From Draconibacterium orientale (GTDB taxonomy: Bacteria > Bacteroidota > Bacteroidia > Bacteroidales > UBA1556), in the NCBI GenBank assembly GCA_020718275.1, contig DYSI01000007.1, forward strand, positions 1 through 49,801: 49,801 bases of DNA, read 5' to 3'. Below, piece by piece: positions 8,362-16,086 of this stretch. A program made the translations under genes and the position numbers. Under the pieces are notes generated by a model. The model saw only the letters and a list, made by a program, of their open reading frames with translations. It made no database searches and was not told the origin of the DNA. Position 1 is the stretch's first letter. Each line of letters begins with the position of its first letter.

Positions 8362-9007
8362 ACTTAACTGGATTGCCAACATATTCATTTTTGCGGGAGC
8401 TATGCTCTTGTTAAGTCTAACTAACATCAACGATAATTTTATCGCTATCAAAGACCCGAGTCAGATTAAAGCTAAAATAATTGCCAAAGCCAAGCAAACG
8501 CATGCCTTAAAAAGTGATTTTGTGCAAGAGAAACACTTAGGTATGTTTAAAGAAATCATGATTAGCAAGGGGAAATTTTACTTTCAAGAACCTCATTTTA
8601 TACGCTGGCAATACAACGAGCCAATCGAATATACCATTGTATTAAATGGTAAACAAGTTCAAATAATGGATGCCGGAAAAATAAAGTCGTACAATATGAA
8701 TTCAAATCCTATCTTCAATGAAATCAATCAATTGATGCTAGGCGCTTTGAACGGAACCATGCTAGATTCTAAAAAATTTAAGGTCAGCTATTTTCAAAAT
8801 AAAGAATATTATATGGCGCGTTTAATACCACAACAGGCCGCCATGACCGAGGTATTATCAAGTATAGAATTATATTTTAACGCCATTGATTATGGAGTGG
8901 TAAGTATTAAATTAACCGAAAACAGTGACGATTTCACTATCTTAAATTTTAAACAACGGATTGTAAATGGAGAAATTCCTAAAAATACTTTTCAGCTTAA
9001 CCCTTAG
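8354..9007 (+). CDS. LolA-like outer-membrane lipid/lipoprotein carrier
   Basis: This 217-residue secreted protein has an N-terminal hydrophobic segment (about residues 8-22), then a LolA-type beta sheet. Typical features are the early LKSDFVQEKH strand, the KGKFYFQEPHFIRWQY pattern and the LNGKQV...Y hairpin. LolA proteins shuttle hydrophobic cargo across the periplasm in an open beta-barrel. Aryl polyene clusters carry such a gene, and there it is thought to move the aryl polyene lipid toward the outer membrane. A housekeeping lipoprotein role cannot be excluded, but the operon position favours a dedicated carrier. It overlaps the deacetylase by 8 bases and the next gene by 41. Confidence 0.8.
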   Translation: MNKLNWIANIFIFAGAMLLLSLTNINDNFIAIKDPSQIKAKIIAKAKQTHALKSDFVQEKHLGMFKEIMISKGKFYFQEPHFIRWQYNEPIEYTIVLNGKQVQIMDAGKIKSYNMNSNPIFNEINQLMLGALNGTMLDSKKFKVSYFQNKEYYMARLIPQQAAMTEVLSSIELYFNAIDYGVVSIKLTENSDDFTILNFKQRIVNGEIPKNTFQLNP

Positions 9008-9584
9008 TTGGCTGCTTAGCACACCCAGCTTTACCCAAGCAACAAGGCAGGACACTATTCCTAATTTGAAGATTTTCAATCAGTTGGAAGGTAAATACCT
9101 ATATCGCGCTACGATCGAATATAAAAATGACACTTTAACTGGGCTACTGATAATCAAAAAAGATGCAGACTCGAGCTTTCGAATTGCCATGGTTACTGAA
9201 GTAGGAATTAGTCTATTCGAAATGGAATTTTATACTAATTCAAAAGCGCCTTTCAAACTCCATTCATGCGTACCTTATCTAAATAAAAAATTGATTATTA
9301 ACACTCTACGAAGAGATTTTGAAAGCCTATTTATCAATTTTGCTGTTTGGGAACCAGCCAAAGTACGGTGGATAGATGACGAATACCGTTTCAAATTTCG
9401 AAGGGAAGGAACGCGATGCTATTTTACAAATCGCTATGGAGAAGTCCATAAAATCCGTCACCAACGAAATGGGTTTACCAAAGAAATAATAAACCTGGAA
9501 ACCTCCAAAAACCCTTATCCGATGAGTGTTAGCATAAAACACCAATCCATAAAACTAAATATAAACTTACTATTTCTGAAATAA
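8967..9584 (+). CDS. Secreted protein of the polyene operon, possibly DUF3261-like
   Basis: This 205-residue product begins with a signal peptide (MEKFLKILFSLTLSWLLSTP, cleaved near TQA). The exported part contains LTGLLIIKKDADSSFRIAMV and EVGISLFEMEF. These resemble, weakly and by eye, the strand pattern of DUF3261 proteins found beside LolA-like genes in aryl polyene clusters. No lipobox Cys is present. The 41-base overlap with the LolA-like gene suggests coupled expression. A role in receiving or placing the polyene lipid at the outer membrane is an inference from its neighbours. Confidence 0.6.
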   Translation: MEKFLKILFSLTLSWLLSTPSFTQATRQDTIPNLKIFNQLEGKYLYRATIEYKNDTLTGLLIIKKDADSSFRIAMVTEVGISLFEMEFYTNSKAPFKLHSCVPYLNKKLIINTLRRDFESLFINFAVWEPAKVRWIDDEYRFKFRREGTRCYFTNRYGEVHKIRHQRNGFTKEIINLETSKNPYPMSVSIKHQSIKLNINLLFLK

Positions 9585-9589
9585 AAAAG

Positions 9590-9964
9590 ATGAGTTTAAC
9601 TGCCTATTACGAAATAATTGATTCCACAGTAGCCGAAAATCAAGCGCACTATTTGATTCGTTTGATTCCAGATCATCCAATGTATGCCGGTCACTTCCCC
9701 GACTTGGCGGTTATGCCAGGGGTGGTTCAATTGCAACTTATCGAAGAACTCTTATCGAAATCCCTAAATCATAATCTTCGCTTAAAATCATCGAAGAATA
9801 TTAAATTCTTAAAAATGATTTTACCTACTGAATTTCAAATAATTAAGATTGTATTGACCTGGAAAATAGATGAATTGATACAACTACAAGCCGAAATACA
9901 ATCGCTACATGAATTGCCAAGCATCATCACAAAATACCAGGCCCAATTTGAGATAATACGATGA
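9590..9964 (+). CDS. FabZ/FabA-like 3-hydroxyacyl-ACP dehydratase (hotdog, ApeI-like)
   Basis: This 124-residue hotdog protein has the FabZ catalytic signature. GHFPDLAVMPGV contains His35 and the Pro-Gly-Val turn at the start of the central helix. Unlike the first hotdog protein (2436), the catalytic His is present, so this is the better candidate for true dehydratase activity. It may work with the ApeP-like protein as a heteromer, as described for aryl polyene systems. It sits 5 bases after the secreted-protein gene and overlaps the glycosyltransferase start by 4 bases. Confidence 0.75.
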   Translation: MSLTAYYEIIDSTVAENQAHYLIRLIPDHPMYAGHFPDLAVMPGVVQLQLIEELLSKSLNHNLRLKSSKNIKFLKMILPTEFQIIKIVLTWKIDELIQLQAEIQSLHELPSIITKYQAQFEIIR

Positions 9965-11175
9965 TAAACAGACTACAAAACGAATTCGACAAGCACCATT
10001 GTTGTGTGATAATGCCAACTTATAATAATGCAACTACGGTGGTGCAGCTTATTGAATCTATTTTGGAAAACACCTCTAATTTGATTGTTGTGAATGATGG
10101 CAGCACCGATCAAAGCCTTTATCTACTTCAAAGTATTCAGAAGCCATTTACCCTTATTAGCTATACCGAAAACAAAGGCAAAGGCTGGGCTCTGCGACAA
10201 GGATTTGCCAAAGCTTTGGCTATGGGATTTCGGAATGCTATTACAATAGATTCTGACGGACAGCATTTTACAACGGATTTAGCACTTTTTTTGAATAAAC
10301 TTGAAGCGATTGAAAAACCATGCCTAATTCTTGGCAATCGCAATATGAACCAAAGCGGAATTCCGGCAAAAAGTAATTTTGGCAATCGTTTTTCAAACTT
10401 TTGGTTTTGGGTCGAGACTGGCCAAAAACAAGCAGATACTCAAACTGGATACCGATTATATCCGATAAAATCCTTTGAGAAAATGCGTTTTTACACCCGA
10501 AAATTTGAATTTGAAATCGAAGTTCTGACTCGAAGTGCTTGGCGCTCAATCCCTATTGATTCGGTAAATGTACAAGTAAAGTATTTTCAAGGAAGTGATA
10601 GGGTTTCTCATTTCCGACCTTTCAAGGATTTTACCCGAATTAGCCTCCTCAATACAGTGCTGGTGTTGTGGGCCTTACTTTATATAAAGCCTCGTGATTT
10701 CATCCTTTATTTTATAAAAAACGATTTCAGAAAAATCATTAAGGAACAAATTGAAGCGCATAATGAAAGTCCTGAGAAAATAAGTTTCACCATTGGTTTT
10801 GGTATTTTTATGGGCATTATACCCATTTGGGGATTTCAAATGCTCGTGGCATTTTTCTTAGCGCAATGGATGAAACTAAATAAAACGCTCGTAATTATTG
10901 CCGCCAACATTAGCTTGCCTCCATTCATCCCTTTTATCCTTTTAGCAAGTTATTGGACTGGCGGCCTACTCAAGGGAGATAGCTCTGTTGAAGGACTATT
11001 CAAAAGCTTTGAACATTTGGATAGCGGACATTATCGAGATTTTTTTAATCAAATGGGCTATGATTTTTATCAATACGCCACTGGCGCAATCCTCTTGGCG
11101 CTGGTAGCAGGTTCGGTCAGCATGCTCCTTAGTTTGCTGATATTGAAAGTACGGAAAAGAATTTTTAAAAAATAA
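9961..11175 (+). CDS. Family 2 glycosyltransferase fused to DUF2062 membrane domain
   Basis: This 404-residue fusion starts with a GT-A domain (about residues 12-235). VVNDGSTD (44-50) binds the nucleotide, and TIDSDGQ (95-101) carries the metal-binding acidic cluster. A hydrophobic DUF2062 domain follows (about residues 265-400), beginning with FGIFMGIIPIWGFQM and containing several membrane helices. Such GT2 proteins use nucleotide sugars at the inner face of the membrane, often with a polyprenyl phosphate or lipid acceptor. GT2 proteins also occur in aryl polyene clusters. It could glycosylate the polyene lipid or act on a carrier. It is the last gene of the operon, and no clear terminator follows. 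Confidence 0.8.
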   Translation: MINRLQNEFDKHHCCVIMPTYNNATTVVQLIESILENTSNLIVVNDGSTDQSLYLLQSIQKPFTLISYTENKGKGWALRQGFAKALAMGFRNAITIDSDGQHFTTDLALFLNKLEAIEKPCLILGNRNMNQSGIPAKSNFGNRFSNFWFWVETGQKQADTQTGYRLYPIKSFEKMRFYTRKFEFEIEVLTRSAWRSIPIDSVNVQVKYFQGSDRVSHFRPFKDFTRISLLNTVLVLWALLYIKPRDFILYFIKNDFRKIIKEQIEAHNESPEKISFTIGFGIFMGIIPIWGFQMLVAFFLAQWMKLNKTLVIIAANISLPPFIPFILLASYWTGGLLKGDSSVEGLFKSFEHLDSGHYRDFFNQMGYDFYQYATGAILLALVAGSVSMLLSLLILKVRKRIFKK

Positions 11176-11270
11176 TTTTAAGATATTTTGAATAATCGAG
11201 TCGAAAAATGGAGTTTCACCTCTTCCCTCTCATGGAACCATAATGAGGCTCTCAATTCATACGGCTTGGT

Positions 11271-12089
11271 TTAAATAAATTTTTTAATCATATTCGGACT
11301 ATTAATCAATGATTTCATTTGTGTAATTGCGACATGATTGGGTTGCCTTAACCTTTCGGGTTGTGGCAATTCCTGGTGGATTAATACTGCATTTATACTT
11401 TCGAGGTTGCTAAGTACTACCAACTGTTCAAGAGTTGCCATATCCCGAATGTTTCCCTTAGTATCGGGATTTTCGTTTCTCCATTGCTGAGCAGTTTTAC
11501 CAAAAAGCGCCATATTAAGCATGTCTGCTTCATTGGCATAAATAAAGTATATTTCTTGTTTAGAAAGTTCTTTAGGAATAAGATTTTCTTTAATCGCATC
11601 GGTATGAATGCGATGGTTGACTTTAGCTAAAATTCGCTGAAAGTTCCATTCAAGTTGAAGACGGCTATTTTCCTCCTCTTTTAATCTTTGAAATTCTTTA
11701 ACCAGCAGTAATTGAAATTTAGCACTTATCCACATCCCAAAATGGAATGCAATATCCTTGTGGGCATAAGTTCCGCCATATCTGCCAGTTTTTGCTATTA
11801 TTCCAATGGCGTTGGTTTTTTCAATCCAGTTTTTGGTTGACAAGACAAAGCTATTTGTTCCTGCCTCATTTCTAATTATACCGAATTCGGTATAATTAAA
11901 ATTGGGGTTATAAAGCAATTCCCACTCACCTAAATATTCAATTGTACTTTTGGTACTCATCCACTTAAAAATAACAACTTCCTGATGTTGGCTTTTTGCC
12001 ATATCTGTCAGGGAAATGTAGTCATCGTTATCTACCTGAATGATAGTGATTTTAGCACCATCAATACTGATTCCTTTAATTTTTGCCAT
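11271..12089 (-). CDS. KilA-N domain protein
   Basis: This 272-residue protein has a KilA-N domain over about residues 1-135. The core motif is YISLTDMAK near residue 24, followed by a WMSTKSTIEYLGEWE helix and the GRYGGTYAHKDIAFHFGMW segment. KilA-N is a DNA-binding module of phage antirepressors and DNA-virus proteins, also common in Bacteroidota accessory regions. The C-terminal half is helical and resembles other bacterial KilA-N proteins but no enzyme I know. It stands alone, convergent to the polyene operon. No integrase, repressor or tail genes are nearby. A regulatory or phage-defence role is possible but not shown. Confidence 0.8.
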   Translation of the reverse strand: MAKIKGISIDGAKITIIQVDNDDYISLTDMAKSQHQEVVIFKWMSTKSTIEYLGEWELLYNPNFNYTEFGIIRNEAGTNSFVLSTKNWIEKTNAIGIIAKTGRYGGTYAHKDIAFHFGMWISAKFQLLLVKEFQRLKEEENSRLQLEWNFQRILAKVNHRIHTDAIKENLIPKELSKQEIYFIYANEADMLNMALFGKTAQQWRNENPDTKGNIRDMATLEQLVVLSNLESINAVLIHQELPQPERLRQPNHVAITQMKSLINSPNMIKKFI

Positions 12090-12252
12090 ATTTGAATGAA
12101 ACTTTGAGTCAATACCATTTGAAGATTTACAATTCCAATGTGTGCTTTGTCTGATTTAGACTATTCCTCCGAAGCGGGACAACGGTTTAGAATTTAACTT
12201 ACCACTTTCGAGGTTTATATTTCTATCATATTTCTTTTAGCATAAACCAATC

Positions 12253-13521
12253 CTAATCAACATCCTCTTCAGTGCTATCGCCTGGCATCAATTCCAATGC
12301 GTGGACTGCTTGCACGGCATTTCCAGCAATTCCTTTGATGGAGCCATACATTTCGATGGTATTGGTAATCACCTTTTCGATTTGCTTTTCGCGCTCCTTC
12401 CAAATACGCAGCATAGAGCGTTTTTCACTTTCAAGGGCGCTTTTCATCGACGAAAAACCCTCAACAATTGCTTCAACCTGCATCCGGAAAGTGGTACTGG
12501 TAAGGTAATCGTATAGAAGATGCATTTTGTCTCCTTTATTTTCTTGGGTGCTTATGGCAGTACTCAGTTGAATAACAGACTCTCGCAAGACAGAACAGAG
12601 GCCTTTAAACTCTTCAAAAGTACAAATCCACACGCCATCAACTATACCCAAACGCTCATGCCCTGTTGGCAAAGACTCGGTTACTAAAACGCCCACATCG
12701 GCTCCTTTTTCGCGCATATCGGCTTTAAACTTTTCAATCCATGCCGCTTGAAAATCTTTGGTACGCTTACTTTCATAGTAAATTTTGCCACAGTTTTGAC
12801 GAGTTCTGGTATTCACAATTTGCAGGCAATCAGCTCCCCTAGCCCCCTTTTTTATTTCATCAATGGTATCGAGTGGAAAATGATTGATGAGCCACTCCTC
12901 GATTGCCAACTCCTGCACTTCGCCTTGCATTTGCATAGAGCCCTGATCTTGTTTGCGTTTCATTTCTTCGGTCAATCGCTTTTGATCTTCAAGCTGCTTC
13001 TGCAATTCCCGAAATCGCATTTCATTTTTCTCCTCCTCCGATCTTTTAATCTTCTCCTTTTCGCTCGAAAGTAATAAAGTCAGCTTTTTCTGTGCCTCGG
13101 ATTCAGCGACATCTTTCAACTCTTCCTTTTCACGTTTGAGCTTTTCAACCTCTGCTTTTGTGCGGTGTAATTCTTTAATTTGCTCCGATTTCTGATTGAG
13201 TTCAAGCTGCATTTCATTAAATCGATCCAACTGTTCTTCAGTAAGTTTCTGTTTAACTTTTTCCTCAATAACTTTGCGTTCCTCCTTCAATTGCTTTTCC
13301 AAACGTTCTTGAAATAATTCATTTTCTTGCTTTTTCTTTTGCTCAAAATTCTCCTTTTCTTTTTTCAAAAGCTCGTAATCCTTTTCGAATTTTTGTTTTT
13401 CAGCGCTCAATTGCGACTGGTACTGACGCTTAATTTCAGCCTCTAGTTGATGAGAAAGCACATCTTGAACATCGATAGAAGTTCCACAGTTAGGACATTT
13501 TATTTGGGAGGTATTTGACAT
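12253..13521 (-). CDS. DUF2130 coiled-coil protein with nuclease-like C-terminus
   Basis: This 422-residue protein has three parts. A small CPNCG knuckle (C9, C12) lies at the N-terminus. A long charged coiled coil follows (about residues 25-200), rich in Lys, Glu and Gln. The DUF2130 domain is from about 203. It contains D231 in GADCLQ and E250-x-K252 in YYESK, the arrangement of a PD-(D/E)XK nuclease core. DUF2130 proteins are widespread but their function is not established. This one could be a DNA- or RNA-processing enzyme. It lies 163 bases upstream of the KilA-N gene on the same strand, and the two may be an accessory pair. Confidence 0.82.
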   Translation of the reverse strand: MSNTSQIKCPNCGTSIDVQDVLSHQLEAEIKRQYQSQLSAEKQKFEKDYELLKKEKENFEQKKKQENELFQERLEKQLKEERKVIEEKVKQKLTEEQLDRFNEMQLELNQKSEQIKELHRTKAEVEKLKREKEELKDVAESEAQKKLTLLLSSEKEKIKRSEEEKNEMRFRELQKQLEDQKRLTEEMKRKQDQGSMQMQGEVQELAIEEWLINHFPLDTIDEIKKGARGADCLQIVNTRTRQNCGKIYYESKRTKDFQAAWIEKFKADMREKGADVGVLVTESLPTGHERLGIVDGVWICTFEEFKGLCSVLRESVIQLSTAISTQENKGDKMHLLYDYLTSTTFRMQVEAIVEGFSSMKSALESEKRSMLRIWKEREKQIEKVITNTIEMYGSIKGIAGNAVQAVHALELMPGDSTEEDVD

Positions 13522-13711
13522 AGAAATTACTTTAATGAATTATACAATTAGACTTATATCACTGGAAATATATCAATTAAGAAAAATATCGTCTAGTGAA
13601 TAAGCTTCGTAAAAGTAGCAGTTTTTGGACTCTATCCTAAAAAAAGATTAGAACTTCTTGAAAACAGATAAATCAAACCAATAAAAAGCTGAGCTAATAT
13701 CTCTAAAAAAA

Positions 13712-14800
13712 CTAGATATTTTTATTCCACACTTTGATTGCATCAGTCATTTTCAAACCAGATTTCACCTCAATTTGAATTCCATCAGAAAGACCAGTGG
13801 TGATAAATCTTTTCTCGAATTTTACGGAATCTATTTTAACCTCAACAAACACTTTTCCTTGGTCGAATTGCAACAGCGATTCATTGATAGCCATCACACT
13901 ATCCACCCGACGGAGGACAATATCCGCATTGGCACTGTAACCAGCACGAATAAAAACATTCTCTTTCAAATTTACATCGGCTTTAATTTCAAACTGAATT
14001 GCCCCATTTTCTTTCACTCCTTTAGGACTGATATACTGCAGAATAGCGCCAAAGGAGGTGTTTTCAATCGCGCCGATAGTTAAGATCAAAGGCATTCCAG
14101 TTTTAATTTTACCCACTTCCGATTCATCAATCTGACCCTTAAAAATCATATCGCGCATATCGGCCACCGAGGCAATCGTAGTTCCTTCATTGAAATTATT
14201 CGCTTCAATTACCGAATATCCCTCTTCAACTGGAACGTCCAAAATGGTTCCGCTGATGGTCGATTCTACCACTGTATTACTATTTCCTGCATCCTTAAGC
14301 GCGCCCTCTCTAATCAATTGCAAATTATTCTCAGAAGCCCTAACCTCCTCTTTTGCGGTTTGAAAAGCATACTTAATTTGTTGAAATTCTTGATCCGATA
14401 TCACCCCTTTCTCAAAGAGCAATAACTGCCTATCATATTGAATTTGAGCATCATTGAAACTAAGCTTTGCTTTTGAAAGTCGAGATTCAGCACTATTAAG
14501 GTTCACCATATCAGGAATAATTTTAACGATCGCAATACGGTCACCTATGTTGACATAGTCGCCCGCTTCTACAAAAATTTTAGTTACAATTCCGCTCAAC
14601 TTGGGTTTGATAGCAATCTCCTTACGAGGGACTACAGAACCAGTCGCAACTGTTTTTTCGATGATATTGGTAATAATTGGTTTTTGAGTAGTAAAAACCT
14701 GTGGTTCCTGCTTCGACTTACTGTAAAGATAATATAAGGTGGCGACAAAAGCACCCACAAAAACTACTAATAAGCTGATTTTCAAAATTTTCTTAATCAT
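13712..14800 (-). CDS. MacA-like periplasmic adaptor (HlyD/RND family)
   Basis: This 362-residue membrane-fusion protein has an N-terminal membrane anchor (about residues 7-26). A split lipoyl/barrel-sandwich domain follows (TGSVVPRKEIAIKPKLSGIV, and later VESTISGTILDVPVEEGYSV) around a coiled-coil hairpin (about residues 105-165), then a beta-barrel. It would link the inner-membrane permeases upstream to an outer-membrane channel. No TolC-like gene is in the window, so the channel must be encoded elsewhere. It is the last gene of a four-gene minus-strand operon, 21 bases after the second permease. Confidence 0.87.
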   Translation of the reverse strand: MIKKILKISLLVVFVGAFVATLYYLYSKSKQEPQVFTTQKPIITNIIEKTVATGSVVPRKEIAIKPKLSGIVTKIFVEAGDYVNIGDRIAIVKIIPDMVNLNSAESRLSKAKLSFNDAQIQYDRQLLLFEKGVISDQEFQQIKYAFQTAKEEVRASENNLQLIREGALKDAGNSNTVVESTISGTILDVPVEEGYSVIEANNFNEGTTIASVADMRDMIFKGQIDESEVGKIKTGMPLILTIGAIENTSFGAILQYISPKGVKENGAIQFEIKADVNLKENVFIRAGYSANADIVLRRVDSVMAINESLLQFDQGKVFVEVKIDSVKFEKRFITTGLSDGIQIEVKSGLKMTDAIKVWNKNI

Positions 14801-14821
14801 AACTATATTTATTAAATTCTA

Positions 14822-16084
14822 TTATTCAGTTCTAAGTGCTTCAATTGGTTTTACTTTAACAGCCCGCATAGCAGGTAAAAGTCCGGCCAAGGCGCCCGAG
14901 ATAATTAAAACCAATATGGCATAAATAGCTACTTGCAAATTCACTTCCGGATTTGCAAACATTTCACTTTCATTTCCTTGCATCATTTTATTAATCCCTT
15001 CAACGGTAAAAACGCCCGTAATTAAACCGCCAATACCGGCCACCGAAGTAATAAGAATGGATTCAACAATTATTTGAAACAGAATGGATATAGGCGTAGC
15101 GCCTAAAGCACGCTTTATCCCAAATTCTTTAGTCCGTTCTTTAACGGTTATCAACATAATATTACTAACGCCAATAACGCCTGCGGTTAACGTTCCTAAA
15201 CCAACAAACCAAATCAGCGCTCTAATTCCAGCAAATAATCCCATAATTTTAGTAAATTCTTTTTGAGTATTCCAACTCCCAAAAGCATGTTTATCAGCAG
15301 GATCAATATGGTGTCGTTCGGCTAATAGCCTAAATATTTTATCTTCCACATCCGAAGCTGGAATATCATCCTCAATCGTCACCGAATACCATCCTACAAT
15401 ATTTCCCCAATTAAAGGCCTTTTGGAAAGTACTTAGCGGGATGATAATACTCTGAGCATCTTGATTATCATTATCGCTCAAGCGAGTAGGTTCAAACAAG
15501 CCAACCACGGTAAAATACACGCCATTGATTTCGATATTTTTACCAATAGGATTCTCTCCTATTTCAAAAAGTATCTCGTAAACCCTCTTACCGATTGTAG
15601 CAACTTTTCTCTTATTTTCAATATCAAACTCATTGATTAAACGACCTTTAAGAATTCTATAGGATTTAATTTTAAAGAATTCTGGCACATCGCCATTAAT
15701 GCTAAAAGCGCCCGTTTTCAAACCACGAATGACATTAGAGGTGCCGCGGTAACCACCGGATTGTGCTTTTGGGGCTAGATATTTTATTTCTGGAATATTA
15801 TCTTTGAGTGCCCGAGTATCTTCATTTTCGAAATTAAAATTGCGGCCGATTGGAAAACCTTTATAAGGAATCGTGGTTCTTTGTGTCCAAATAAAAATAG
15901 AATTAGAGGCCATATCATCAAAATTTTGCGTGACACCATTTTGCAAACCAGAGCCGCCACCCATCATCACCATCAGCATAAAAATACCCCAAAACACGCC
16001 AAAAGCAGTAAGAAAAGTACGCATCTTATTCTTGCTCAAAACACTATAAATTTCATTCCATTTATCGACATCTATAATATTCAT
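14822..16084 (-). CDS. MacB-like ABC transporter permease (second copy)
   Basis: This 420-residue FtsX/MacB permease has one N-terminal membrane helix (FLTAFGVFWGIFMLMVMMGG). A large periplasmic MacB_PCD domain follows, then three C-terminal helices, with a VKERTKEFGIKRALGA coupling motif. I start at the ATG at 16084, which gives MNIIDVDKWNEIY and lies 2 bases after the previous stop. An in-frame ATG at 16141 would overlap the upstream gene by over 50 bases. Both permeases share the same layout and closing motif (PAMRA..V/I.PIEALR), so they are paralogues and probably form a heterodimeric transporter. MacB-type systems expel antibiotics, peptides or lipids. Confidence 0.87.
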   Translation of the reverse strand: MNIIDVDKWNEIYSVLSKNKMRTFLTAFGVFWGIFMLMVMMGGGSGLQNGVTQNFDDMASNSIFIWTQRTTIPYKGFPIGRNFNFENEDTRALKDNIPEIKYLAPKAQSGGYRGTSNVIRGLKTGAFSINGDVPEFFKIKSYRILKGRLINEFDIENKRKVATIGKRVYEILFEIGENPIGKNIEINGVYFTVVGLFEPTRLSDNDNQDAQSIIIPLSTFQKAFNWGNIVGWYSVTIEDDIPASDVEDKIFRLLAERHHIDPADKHAFGSWNTQKEFTKIMGLFAGIRALIWFVGLGTLTAGVIGVSNIMLITVKERTKEFGIKRALGATPISILFQIIVESILITSVAGIGGLITGVFTVEGINKMMQGNESEMFANPEVNLQVAIYAILVLIISGALAGLLPAMRAVKVKPIEALRTE

Positions 16085-16086
16085 AA

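Noticed and set aside
12748-13074. Plus-strand open frame opposite the DUF2130 gene
   Set aside because: It is a shadow of the coiled-coil coding region, whose Lys/Glu codons leave the opposite strand free of stops.
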